From an uncultured Propionibacteriaceae bacterium (GTDB lineage Bacteria > Actinomycetota > Actinomycetes > Propionibacteriales > Propionibacteriaceae), in NCBI GenBank assembly GCA_902805915.1, contig CADCUO010000082.1, positions 1 through 45,239 of the forward strand: 45,239 nt of DNA. The letters run 5' to 3'. The position numbers and the translations under genes are program-made. Under the pieces are notes generated by a model. It saw only the letters and a list, made by a program, of their open reading frames with translations. It was not told where the DNA came from and searched no databases. Within the stretch, counting starts at the first letter, position 1. Each line of letters begins with the position of its first letter. Below are positions 17,595-25,624 of this stretch, in pieces.

Positions 17595-18167
17595 ATGGGC
17601 ATGGATCTCTCCGGGCCGGTCGCCACCGCCGCGCCGACCTTGCTGGGGGCCACGTTGCGGCACCGCGGGGTGGCCGTACGAATCACGGAGGTGGAGGCGT
17701 ACGACGGCCCGAACGACCCAGCTTCGCACGCCTACCGTGGTCCCACGGCCAGGAATCTGGTGATGTTCGGTCCCCCCGGACACCTGTATCTGTACTTCAC
17801 CTACGGCATGCACTGGGCCGCCAACGTGGTCTGCGGGGCGGACGGCCACGCCAGTGGTGCCCTGCTGCGGGCGGGGGAGGTGGTGGAGGGCATCGAGCTG
17901 GCGAGGAGCAGGCGGGGCGGTGCTTCGGACCGGGACCTCGCCCGCGGCCCTGGCCGGCTGTGTCAGGCGCTGCAGCTCAGTGGCGAGCAACGCGGCACGT
18001 ACCTGTTCGGCGGAGGTGACGTCACCCTGGAGCCGGCCGAAATGACCGTGGCGGCGGTTGGCAGCGGTCCGCGCGTCGGTGTGTCGGTGGAGGCTGACCG
18101 ACCTTGGCGGTACTGGATCACCGACGACCGGTACGTCTCCGACTATCGCCGCAGCCCGCGGGCCTAG
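17595..18167 (+). CDS. DNA-3-methyladenine glycosylase (AAG/MPG family)
   Basis: A 190-residue base-excision-repair enzyme that removes alkylated purines such as 3-methyladenine. The start at ATG 17595 follows the preceding stop by 20 bp; an alternative ATG is at 17601. Diagnostic motifs are ITEVEAYDGPNDPASHAYRG (30-49), with Glu32 at the catalytic-base position, then NLVMFGPPGHLYLYFTYGMH (54-73). The C-terminal RVGVSVEADRPWRYW completes the fold. The length is normal for bacterial members. Confidence 0.93.
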   Translation: MGMDLSGPVATAAPTLLGATLRHRGVAVRITEVEAYDGPNDPASHAYRGPTARNLVMFGPPGHLYLYFTYGMHWAANVVCGADGHASGALLRAGEVVEGIELARSRRGGASDRDLARGPGRLCQALQLSGEQRGTYLFGGGDVTLEPAEMTVAAVGSGPRVGVSVEADRPWRYWITDDRYVSDYRRSPRA

Positions 18168-18182
18168 CCACCCCGGCGCGGC

Positions 18183-19541
18183 TCAGCTGTCGAGCTGGCG
18201 CAGCCCCCCCAGCATGGAGGGGATGAACTCCGCCACCGTGGGGTGGATCGGCAGCGCATCCCGTACGCCGGGGTAGGTGACCCCGTTCTGCATCGCCATC
18301 CCGATCAGCTGGGCCAGGTCATCGCCGTGCATGCCGAAGAACGTTGCTCCGAGGAACTCCTCGGAGTCGGCGTCGACCAGTATCCGCATCAGACCGATCG
18401 TCTCGCTGTCGAGGACGGCACGGCTGACCGATGACATCGGCACCTCCGCCTTGAGCACCCGTCGCCCCGACTCGCGAGCCTCCCGTTCGGTGAGTCCCAC
18501 CCGGCCCAGCGGTGGATCGGTGAACATCGCGTACGCGGTGATCCGGCCGTCGACGCTCCGACCGCTGTCCAGCAGGATCTGGCTGTCCTGGTACGCGGTG
18601 TGGGTGAACGCGCCATGACCGTTGACGTCGCCGAGTGCCCAGACTCCTTCCACTGAGGTCTGGAATCGGGAGTCGATGACGACGAAGTCCCGATCGTCGA
18701 GCTGCAGACCGTGCTTGTCGCCGATCAGGTCGATGTTCGATCGCCGGCCGGTGGCCAGCAGCAGGTGGCTGCCGGTGACCGTCGTACCGTCGGCCAGGGT
18801 GACCGCCACCCCGGACTCAGCTGACGCCACCTGCTCCAGTCGGGAGTTGAGAATGGTGATGCCTTCGTCGGTCAGCATGTCGGACAGGGCCGCTGAGATG
18901 TCGGCGTCCTCGCTCGGGGCGATGCCGCCGCCAGCGATGATGGTCACCTCGGACCCGAACCGGCGAAACATCTGGCCGAACTCGAGTCCGATATAGCTTC
19001 CACCGGCCACCACCAGATGTTTCGGCAGCTCCTCCAGGGACAGCAGCTCCACCTCGGTCAGGTACGCGACCGTGTCCACCCCCTCAATGGGCGGCACCAG
19101 AGCCCGACTCCCCAGATCCAGATAGATCGCCTCGGCCTCCAGCGTCTCGTCGGCCAGGTAGACCCGGTGCGGCTCACCTGGAGGAGTCGTCTCCAGCGTC
19201 GCGGTGCCGTCCAGCAGCTCCAGGTTCTCCACCCCAGCCAGATAGCGGGCCAGCGACTGCCGCATCGAGTCGGTCATCGTGTGGACCCGGCGGATCGCCT
19301 CGCCGAAGTCGACTCGAACCTCGCCGGTGTGGACGCCGTACTCGCTGGCGCGCCGGGCCTGGTGGGCCACGACCGCGCTAGCCCGCAGCGCCTTGGTCGG
19401 TCGGCAGCCATGGTTGAGGCAGGTGCCGCCAACCCGGTCCATCTCGATCAGCGCGACCCTCTTTCCCTCACCCGCCAGCGCGGCCGCCATACCGGGTCCT
19501 GCCTGCCCCGCGCCGACCACGATGGCGTCATAGCTCGTCAT
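18183..19541 (-). CDS. FAD/NAD(P) pyridine-nucleotide-disulfide oxidoreductase
   Basis: A 452-residue flavoprotein of the mercuric reductase/lipoamide dehydrogenase class. The start ATG 19541 directly precedes the FAD-binding VVGAGQAG (8-15). The redox-active disulfide is GGTCLNHGCRPTK (38-50), with Cys41 and Cys46. The NAD(P) motif is VVAGGSYIGLEFGQ, and the C-terminal dimer part carries IHPTVAEFIP, equivalent to the family's active-site His-Glu motif. No merR or mer operon genes are adjacent, so mercury reduction is not implied. RclA-like or other disulfide/quinone reductase functions are equally possible. Confidence 0.88.
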   Translation of the reverse strand: MTSYDAIVVGAGQAGPGMAAALAGEGKRVALIEMDRVGGTCLNHGCRPTKALRASAVVAHQARRASEYGVHTGEVRVDFGEAIRRVHTMTDSMRQSLARYLAGVENLELLDGTATLETTPPGEPHRVYLADETLEAEAIYLDLGSRALVPPIEGVDTVAYLTEVELLSLEELPKHLVVAGGSYIGLEFGQMFRRFGSEVTIIAGGGIAPSEDADISAALSDMLTDEGITILNSRLEQVASAESGVAVTLADGTTVTGSHLLLATGRRSNIDLIGDKHGLQLDDRDFVVIDSRFQTSVEGVWALGDVNGHGAFTHTAYQDSQILLDSGRSVDGRITAYAMFTDPPLGRVGLTEREARESGRRVLKAEVPMSSVSRAVLDSETIGLMRILVDADSEEFLGATFFGMHGDDLAQLIGMAMQNGVTYPGVRDALPIHPTVAEFIPSMLGGLRQLDS

Positions 19542-19707
19542 ACTTCGACACCCTATGCGCGCCGGCTTCCGCACTCGATGAGCCCGTGGAGGTGACGAAG
19601 TGCACACGGCCGCCGGTGGCCGGCAATTCGTCGATCAAACAGACAGCCCCCTACACTCCTCCGGAAGGTAACGAATTGGTATCGACTGTCGGGGATGGTG
19701 TTTTACG

Positions 19708-20901
19708 GTGGACTCTGTCCGCAGAGCAGGTGCGTCGAGACGCTCACGAGGAGGACGACTGAGGCGTATCGGCGCACAGGCGGTGGCGGCTGTGGTGGTG
19801 TCCGCCGGAATCGCGGTAGCCGCGGCACCGGGCACCCAGCGGACGGTGGTGGCCGACCCGGCTCCGGTAACCGACCTCGGTGACACGCTCGGGTCGTACG
19901 TAATGAACAAACCCAGCTCGATCCGCGACGATGAACGGGACCGGGCCAGCCGGAGTCAGGCTGGTAGCACTCGACCGGCGCTCCCGACGCCCTCGCCGAG
20001 CGCGACATCCGACTTCGACCGAGCGTCCGCCGCGGCGGCAAGGGCCGCCAAGGTTGCGGCAGCCAGGGAGAGGGCTGCAGCTCGGGCCAAGTCCCTTGCG
20101 AAGCAGCAGGCCGCAGCCGCCCGTGCTGCGGCCGTGCGCAAGCAGGCCGCTGTCCAGCAAGCTGCGGATGAGAGGGCCGCCGCCAAGAGGGAGGCCGCTA
20201 ACCGGGCAGCTGCTGCGCGGCGCGCCGCGGCGGCCCGCAAGGCCGTCGCCAGGCCCCCCGTACCGCCCCGCGCGGTGGCGACCCGGTTCAGCACCGCTGC
20301 GCTCAACGTTCGCACCGCAGCATCCGGATCGGCGTCGGTCATCACTGTGCTGGCGGCTGGACGAAGGGTTGCAGTCACCTCGGCGAAGGACGGCCAGTGG
20401 CAGCAGATCATCCTCAACGGCAAAACCGGTTGGGTTCGGGGAGCATATCTAGGAAGCAGGCAGCCCAGGTCTGCCAAGGTCGTCAGCAAGCCGACCCCGC
20501 CGAGAATCTCCGGCGGCATCTCCAGCGCAAGGTGCTCCTCCGGGTCGGCCGTCGAGGCAGGGCTGACCCGTGACGCCATCCGCGTACACCGAGGTATCTG
20601 CGCCAAGTTCCCTCAGGTCACCTCATACGGCGGGGTCCGGGCGGACTCGCTGCCGGCCCACCCCTCCGGCCGGGCGCTGGACGCGATGGTGTCCAACTCG
20701 TCGGTGGGATGGCAGATTGCCAACTGGGTGCGAAGTAACCGCAAGCAGTTCGGCGTCAGTGAGGTGATCTACTCCCGCAAGATCTGGACAGTCCAGCGCG
20801 CCAGTGAGGGGTGGCGCTCCATGTCTGACCGTGGCTCGGCGTCGGCGAACCACTACGACCACGTCCACATAACCGTTTATGGCAGCGCCGGCACCGGGTA
20901 G
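19708..20901 (+). CDS. Secreted SH3b protein with a C-terminal M15/ARB_07466-like domain
   Basis: A 397-residue predicted cell-wall protein with four regions. They are a basic leader and hydrophobic export segment (about 20-42, AVAAVVVSAGIAVAAAPG), an Ala/Arg/Lys-rich coiled coil (about 100-190), a bacterial SH3 domain (about 193-253, ALNVRTAASGSASVI through GKTGWVRGAYLG) and a C-terminal domain (about 272-395). The last has HPSGRALDAM and NHYDHVHI, resembling the zinc ligands of M15-type peptidoglycan carboxypeptidases. A role in peptidoglycan binding or trimming outside the cell is inferred. The start is GTG 19708. No RNA regulatory element was recognised in the 166-bp gap upstream. Confidence 0.82.
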   Translation: MDSVRRAGASRRSRGGRLRRIGAQAVAAVVVSAGIAVAAAPGTQRTVVADPAPVTDLGDTLGSYVMNKPSSIRDDERDRASRSQAGSTRPALPTPSPSATSDFDRASAAAARAAKVAAARERAAARAKSLAKQQAAAARAAAVRKQAAVQQAADERAAAKREAANRAAAARRAAAARKAVARPPVPPRAVATRFSTAALNVRTAASGSASVITVLAAGRRVAVTSAKDGQWQQIILNGKTGWVRGAYLGSRQPRSAKVVSKPTPPRISGGISSARCSSGSAVEAGLTRDAIRVHRGICAKFPQVTSYGGVRADSLPAHPSGRALDAMVSNSSVGWQIANWVRSNRKQFGVSEVIYSRKIWTVQRASEGWRSMSDRGSASANHYDHVHITVYGSAGTG

Positions 20902-20948
20902 GATAGAGACTTCTTGCGGAGCCTTGTGGCCAGTCTTAGGGTTTATTC

Positions 20949-21407
20949 ATGGTGGACACGTATCAGGTGGTCCTCGGCGCAGTAGCCGTGGCCTGCTTGA
21001 TCTGCGTGCCCGTCGCCTTCGTGCTGTGCTATGACGCGATCGCTGGGCGCTGGGACGACCGGCTCCAGAAGTTCCGGCAGCGGCGCACCGAGTCACTGGA
21101 ACACCGCCGGCAAATACGCGCGCTGCGCAACCAGAGCGGTGTGCCGATCGAGCGGATTGCCGCTGACCTCCGGCGGCTCCGAGCGGTGATTGCCGTCGAC
21201 GCTGGACGATCCGCGGCTCATCAGATCGGCAACCGGCTGGCCTACGACCGAGTGCTGACCCAGGCGTGCGCCATGTTGGACATCGAGCACGACCTCGACA
21301 CCGAATGCAGTGGGATGGCGCGTGATATCGAGCGTCTCCGGGTCGAGGCGGAGCTGGAGCGCGCTGGCGTAGTCATCTCAGCCCCCGGCTATGGGCAAGC
21401 GGCCTGA
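20949..21407 (+). CDS. Small membrane-anchored protein of unknown function
   Basis: A 152-residue protein with one N-terminal transmembrane helix (about 7-28, VVLGAVAVACLICVPVAFVL) and a long charged helical cytoplasmic part (FRQRRTESLEHRRQIRAL, later LDIEHDLDTECSGMARDIERLR). No enzymatic motif is seen. It starts 47 bp after the secreted SH3b gene and may be in its transcript. Its 3' end overlaps the convergent serine hydrolase gene by 30 bp. Confidence 0.7.
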   Translation: MVDTYQVVLGAVAVACLICVPVAFVLCYDAIAGRWDDRLQKFRQRRTESLEHRRQIRALRNQSGVPIERIAADLRRLRAVIAVDAGRSAAHQIGNRLAYDRVLTQACAMLDIEHDLDTECSGMARDIERLRVEAELERAGVVISAPGYGQAA

Positions 21408-22592
21408 GGTCGTTTCCGCTCTCGCGGGATAGCTCGCCGCCACGACACTGTGCAGCCGGCGACGGAAGTGGTTGAGATCTGCCCACTCACGCGTCGGGTG
21501 CACCCGGTTGGTCAGCAGCGCCACAACCAGGTTTCGAGCGCCGTCGATCACCAGCGAGGTGCCGGTGAAGCCGGTGTGGCCGTACGCCTGTGACGTCCCG
21601 GCCAGATCACCCATGAAGGAGACGTCGTCGATCCGGAACCCGAGGCCGGATTGGTACGCGTTCAGGCCGCGCGGCAGCTGCGGTGTAAGCATGGCCGCGA
21701 CGCCGGCTCGGGTAAGTCCTAGTCCCCCGTCGTCGGCGGTTCCGATCAGGCCGTCGAGGAAGGCCCGACCGAACCTGACCAGGTCTGCCGCGTCGGCGAA
21801 GATGCCGGCGTTGCCCGCAATCCCGTCCAGGGAGGCGGCGTTCTCGTCGTGCACCACACCGCGATGATCTGATGAGCCCTCGCCGCCGACAGACGCCGCC
21901 TGCATCGCCGACATCTGGGGTGACCAGCTGATCGGTCGTATCTCGGTGGCGGCGATCGGGCTGGTCACCTCAAGCTGATCCAGCGGCCGGTACCCGGTAG
22001 CCTGAAGCCCGAGCGGGCCAGTGACCAGGTCGGTCACCAACCGGTCAAGTGGCATCCCGGTCAGGCGCTCCGCTAGCAAACCGAGGGTGAGGTAGCCGAC
22101 GCAGGAGTATCGGAACTGGCTGCCGGGCGGTGCCTCCAACGCGCAACCCAGCACCGCAGCCCGCCGATCCCGCTGGTCGCTGAAGTCTCGCCACACGAAG
22201 ATCTCCGCCGGGAGCCCGGAGGTGTGGGTCAGCAGCTGGCGTACCGTCACCTGCAGCTTGTCGGCGTCCCGGTACTCCGGGAGGTGGGTCGCGACCCGGT
22301 CGTCCAGATCGAGCAGCCCTCGTTCGACCAGCTTCATGACCATCGTCGCGGTGAACAGCTTGGTCAGCGACGCACAGTCGTACCGGGTGTCTGCGTGGAC
22401 CGGCTCCCTCAGCTCCGGCGGCAGCAGCGTGCCCTCCCCGTCGGCGTACCGGAAAGCCTGGCCGCAGTAGCGGACGACGCTGGACTCGCCGTCGTCGACG
22501 GCGCAGACGGCACCGGGGAAGAGGGGCCGCGGCTGGGCGGCGACCCCTTCGGCGAGCAGGTGGTCGATGGCGTCCACCAGCGCTGGGTTCAC
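21378..22592 (-). CDS. Beta-lactamase-fold serine hydrolase
   Basis: A 404-residue protein of the class C beta-lactamase/penicillin-binding-protein-like group. The nucleophile motif SLTK is at 75-78, a YSC triad at the usual YxN position follows QFR, and a late HTGFTG replaces the KTG box. It has no signal peptide, which argues against a secreted antibiotic-degrading enzyme and for a cytosolic esterase or amidase. It is divergent from the nagZ gene with 19 bp between starts. In Bacillus a beta-lactamase-fold gene (ybbE) also sits in the muropeptide-rescue operon beside nagZ, so cell-wall recycling is a reasonable inference. Confidence 0.85.
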   Translation of the reverse strand: MNPALVDAIDHLLAEGVAAQPRPLFPGAVCAVDDGESSVVRYCGQAFRYADGEGTLLPPELREPVHADTRYDCASLTKLFTATMVMKLVERGLLDLDDRVATHLPEYRDADKLQVTVRQLLTHTSGLPAEIFVWRDFSDQRDRRAAVLGCALEAPPGSQFRYSCVGYLTLGLLAERLTGMPLDRLVTDLVTGPLGLQATGYRPLDQLEVTSPIAATEIRPISWSPQMSAMQAASVGGEGSSDHRGVVHDENAASLDGIAGNAGIFADAADLVRFGRAFLDGLIGTADDGGLGLTRAGVAAMLTPQLPRGLNAYQSGLGFRIDDVSFMGDLAGTSQAYGHTGFTGTSLVIDGARNLVVALLTNRVHPTREWADLNHFRRRLHSVVAASYPARAETTSGRLPIAGG

Positions 22593-22611
22593 AGCGCGAC
22601 TCTATGAGCGG

Positions 22612-24219
22612 ATGCGGGGCATCGCCAGTAACGTGAGCGAAGTGACGACTGCCCGGGAGATCGTCGACACGCTGACACTGGACCAGAAGATCGGTCAGGT
22701 GCTCTGTACCAGTGTCGGCCACCACTCGTCGGTGCAGATCAGCCCGGGTGGCGCAGCGGGGGCGAGCGAGTCTGACCATCGGCGCGCGCTGTTGGCCGAC
22801 TGCGACCGGGTGGTCGAGGAGGTCGAGCGCTACCAGCTGGGTGGGGTCTGCTACTTCCCGGGTCGGCCCGACGGCAACCTTCCCGAGGACGTCGCCGAGA
22901 TCACCGAGAGACTGCAGCACGCGGCGCCGCTCGGTCTCCTGGTCTCCACCGACCAGGAGGGCGGAAATGTCGCCCGGCTCCGCCGCGGGTTCACCACCTT
23001 CGGGTCGGCCATGTCAATGGCGGCACTGGGCGACCCGACCGCCGTACGGGATGCCGCAGCGATATCCGGTCGGGAGATGCGTGCCGTCGGCATCAACCAC
23101 GTGTTCGCACCCGTGGCCGACGTCAACTCCAACCCGGCGAACCCGGTGATCGGGACCCGGTCCTACGGCAGCGACCCGGCGCGGGTCGCGGAATGCGTCC
23201 TGGCAGCGATCTCCGGTTACCGCGCTGCCGGCGTGGCAGCCACGGTGAAGCACTTTCCCGGGCACGGTGACACGGCCACCGACTCACATCTCGGCCTGCC
23301 GGCGGTCGGGCGGACCGAGGCGGAGTGGCGCCGGTACGACCAGCCCACCTTCGCCGCCGCTATCGCCGCCGGCGTGGACGCGGTGATGTCGGGCCACCTG
23401 GTGCTGCGGTGGGCCGCACCGGACGGGACGGACGTTCCGGCGACCTACTCGGCGCCCATCCTGACCGACCTGCTGCGGACCGCGATGGGGTTCGCCGGGC
23501 TCGTCGTCTCCGACGCCTTGGAGATGACCGGTGCGGTACAGGGCCGCGACCCGGCGACTGCTCCGGTCGATGCGCTCCTTGCCGGGGTGGACCAGCTGCT
23601 GATGCCGGTGGACATCCCTGCCACTGTCGCCGCCCTCAAACAGGCAGTCGACAGCGGCCGGGTGTCGATGCAACGGCTGGACCAGGCCTGCCGACGGGTG
23701 CTCGCAGTGAAGGAGCGGCTGGGGCTGCTGGCCGGTGCCAGGGTCGGGCACGATCTCACCGATGTGGGAGCGGGACAATCGGGGGCGGTCGAGCTCGCCG
23801 CCCGGGCTGTCACCGTTCTCGGCCCAGCCTTCGTTGCCCCGTCCGCTGGGCGGATGCTCGCGGTGGTCGGTCAGGAACCCGCTGCGGGGAACCTGGCCCG
23901 CGCTCTGGAACGGCGCGGCCGTGTCGTAAGCGGCGCCGATGACGCCTTCCGGGCCGATGCTGCGGTGTTCGTCGTATCCTCCGACCTGCGCCGCGGCGGC
24001 GAGTTTGATGAAGTCCGTCAGCTGCTGGGGACATACCCGAACGCGGTGCTGATCGTCGCGGGCAGCCCGTACGGAGCCGAGGCAATCGGCGGGCACCGCA
24101 CCGTACTGTTGAGCTACGGCGACGCCACGGTCCACATCGAGGGGCTCGCGGTGTCGCTGACTGACTCGTCCCGGCCGCCAGCTGGACAGCTGCCGGTCAG
24201 GCTCATCCCGACGCCGTAG
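22612..24219 (+). CDS. nagZ: Beta-N-acetylhexosaminidase, GH3 family (NagZ-like)
   Basis: A two-domain glycoside hydrolase of about 535 residues that removes N-acetylglucosamine from muropeptides. It contains STDQEGGNVARLR, GINHVFAPVADVN, KHFPGHGDTATDSH (the Asp-His dyad typical of NagZ) and VVSDALEMTGA, which supplies the nucleophile Asp. A C-terminal GH3_C-like domain of about 180 residues is present, as in Bacillus NagZ. The ATG at 22612 was chosen because the ATG at 22567 lies inside the divergent serine hydrolase gene; GTGs at 22633 and 22642 are alternatives. No export signal is seen, so it is probably cytosolic. Confidence 0.88.
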   Translation: MRGIASNVSEVTTAREIVDTLTLDQKIGQVLCTSVGHHSSVQISPGGAAGASESDHRRALLADCDRVVEEVERYQLGGVCYFPGRPDGNLPEDVAEITERLQHAAPLGLLVSTDQEGGNVARLRRGFTTFGSAMSMAALGDPTAVRDAAAISGREMRAVGINHVFAPVADVNSNPANPVIGTRSYGSDPARVAECVLAAISGYRAAGVAATVKHFPGHGDTATDSHLGLPAVGRTEAEWRRYDQPTFAAAIAAGVDAVMSGHLVLRWAAPDGTDVPATYSAPILTDLLRTAMGFAGLVVSDALEMTGAVQGRDPATAPVDALLAGVDQLLMPVDIPATVAALKQAVDSGRVSMQRLDQACRRVLAVKERLGLLAGARVGHDLTDVGAGQSGAVELAARAVTVLGPAFVAPSAGRMLAVVGQEPAAGNLARALERRGRVVSGADDAFRADAAVFVVSSDLRRGGEFDEVRQLLGTYPNAVLIVAGSPYGAEAIGGHRTVLLSYGDATVHIEGLAVSLTDSSRPPAGQLPVRLIPTP

Positions 24220-24943
24220 CCAGCAACGCCGCGGCCACCCGCGGCAGCAGCAGCGCCACGCCGACCGCCAAGCCGGCCATGTTCGCTGCCAGGAACAGCC
24301 AGGTCCAGATGACGCCCGGCACCGAGGTCAGTCGAGCCAGCTGGTCGGCGTCGGAGGAGCCCCGGCCGCCCCGGCGGCGTTGCGCCATCAGCTCAAGCAC
24401 CGGCTTCGGAGCTGCAATGAGCAGAGTCCAGGTGATCAGGTATGCCACTGCAGACTGGGCGGTGGGGGACAGATACCAGGTGACTGCGAACATCAAGAGT
24501 CCACCACCGGCCAGGACAGCGAACCCGTAGGCGTTCCGGATCTGCAGCAGCATCAGTCCCAGCACGGCCAGCAACAGCCAGAGCAGGCCCACACTGCGAC
24601 CCGCCACCAGTAGCAGCGCCGCACCGAGGCCCACCAGAGCCGGCCCCAGGTAGCCGGCCGCCAACATCATCACCATCCCGGGCCCGCTGGCTCGCCCCTT
24701 CGACACGGTCAGTCCCGAGGTGTCGGAGTGCACGCGGATGCCGCGTAGCCGTCGACCCGCCAGGACCGCTGCAATGGCGTGGCCGCCTTCGTGGGTGATC
24801 GTGACCAGCATCCGGGTGACTCGCCAGAGCGCCGGAACCAGTACGGCAACCAGGGCGGCCAGGGCGAGCGCGGCCACCGTCCCGGCTGGAGGGACCGGCT
24901 GAACCGACACAGCTCGACGCCAGGCCTCCTCGATGATCTCCAC
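24203..24943 (-). CDS. M50-type membrane metallopeptidase-like protein
   Basis: A 246-residue multi-pass membrane protein with about six hydrophobic segments. The zinc motif HEGGH (HExxH) is near residues 51-55 in VTITHEGGHAIAAVLAGRRL, within or next to a membrane helix as in site-2-type or M50B-like proteases. There is no PDZ domain, and the second Asp ligand motif of classical M50 enzymes is not obvious. It therefore belongs to the small M50B-like group common in actinobacteria, with unknown substrates. It starts at GTG 24943; its 3' end overlaps nagZ by 17 bp. Confidence 0.82.
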   Translation of the reverse strand: MEIIEEAWRRAVSVQPVPPAGTVAALALAALVAVLVPALWRVTRMLVTITHEGGHAIAAVLAGRRLRGIRVHSDTSGLTVSKGRASGPGMVMMLAAGYLGPALVGLGAALLLVAGRSVGLLWLLLAVLGLMLLQIRNAYGFAVLAGGGLLMFAVTWYLSPTAQSAVAYLITWTLLIAAPKPVLELMAQRRRGGRGSSDADQLARLTSVPGVIWTWLFLAANMAGLAVGVALLLPRVAAALLATASG

Positions 24944-24984
24944 GGCTCAAGCATGCGCTGATATTTCGCTACCAGCCGCGGACA

Positions 24985-25446
24985 CTAGTCTGCTGAGCCC
25001 TTTCGAGCGCGGAGCAACAGCGCGATACCAGCGGCCAGCACCGCAGCAGCGACCAGGTTCCACACCACGTCGTAGACCAACACCTCCGGCACATAGCGGA
25101 TCTGGTGCAGGCGCAACAGCTTGTGCTGGACCAGACCGTCGTATAGCTGGAACCCACCCGTGCCGATGAGCAACCCAGCCAACCACAGCTGGCGATGGAA
25201 GGCCCGCCGCCGTCGCAGATCAGCAAACATCAGCAGCGCCACCACAGTCGCGACCCAGCTGACGGCGTGAAACAGGCCGTCGGACACCAGGCCTATTGCG
25301 GGAGTGGCGCGGTCGTAGAAGTGGTGCCAGTGCAGCAGCTGGTGGAACACCACCTCGTCAATGAAGCCGGCGAGCCCGACGCCGAAGAACACGCCCGACC
25401 ACACGTTGCGGGTCGACTGCGAGGACCCGACAGATCTTGGTGTCAT
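24985..25446 (-). CDS. DUF2243 membrane protein
   Basis: A 153-residue protein with four predicted transmembrane helices. FFGVGLAGFIDEVVFHQLLHWHHFYDR near the N-terminus and later GGFQLYDGLVQHKLLRLHQIR are the signature segments of DUF2243, rich in conserved His and Asp. The function of the family is not established. The start at ATG 25446 was preferred to the ATG at 25482 because the extra 12 residues look non-native. It lies 41 bp upstream of the M50-like gene on the same strand. Confidence 0.85.
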   Translation of the reverse strand: MTPRSVGSSQSTRNVWSGVFFGVGLAGFIDEVVFHQLLHWHHFYDRATPAIGLVSDGLFHAVSWVATVVALLMFADLRRRRAFHRQLWLAGLLIGTGGFQLYDGLVQHKLLRLHQIRYVPEVLVYDVVWNLVAAAVLAAGIALLLRARKGSAD

Positions 25447-25537
25447 GAACCGCCCATGCCCGAGGGGTGGAAGCCATCGCAACCACCCGGACGTCTAGAA
25501 GCTGACCGCTCCAGCCATGCTCTGGTGCTTCCCCCGA

Positions 25538-25615
25538 GAATGTCACAGTAGTTCCCTGGTGGCCGGCACCGGCACGCCTGGCGGAGACGCAGCCGGCTCA
25601 ACTGGTGTGACATTC
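25538..25615. repeat. Widely spaced inverted repeat in the DUF2243/dNTPase gap
   Basis: GAATGTCACA at 25538-25547 is the exact reverse complement of TGTGACATTC at 25606-25615, with 58 bp between. A further GTCACA lies just after the right arm (25624-25629), making three copies of the TGTGAC/GTCACA hexamer in about 90 bp. It may be a set of regulator half-sites upstream of the DUF2243 gene. Nothing else is visible in this 178-bp gap. Confidence 0.35.
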
Positions 25616-25624
25616 CTGGGTTCG

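Noticed and set aside
19542-19707. Possible cyclic-di-AMP riboswitch before the secreted SH3b/M15-like gene, as seen before cell-wall hydrolases in other actinobacteria
   Set aside because: I could not find the conserved ydaO/yuaA core sequences in this 166-bp gap.
22567-22611. Upstream ATG for the NagZ-like protein
   Set aside because: It would lie inside the divergent serine hydrolase gene and adds residues outside the family N-terminus.
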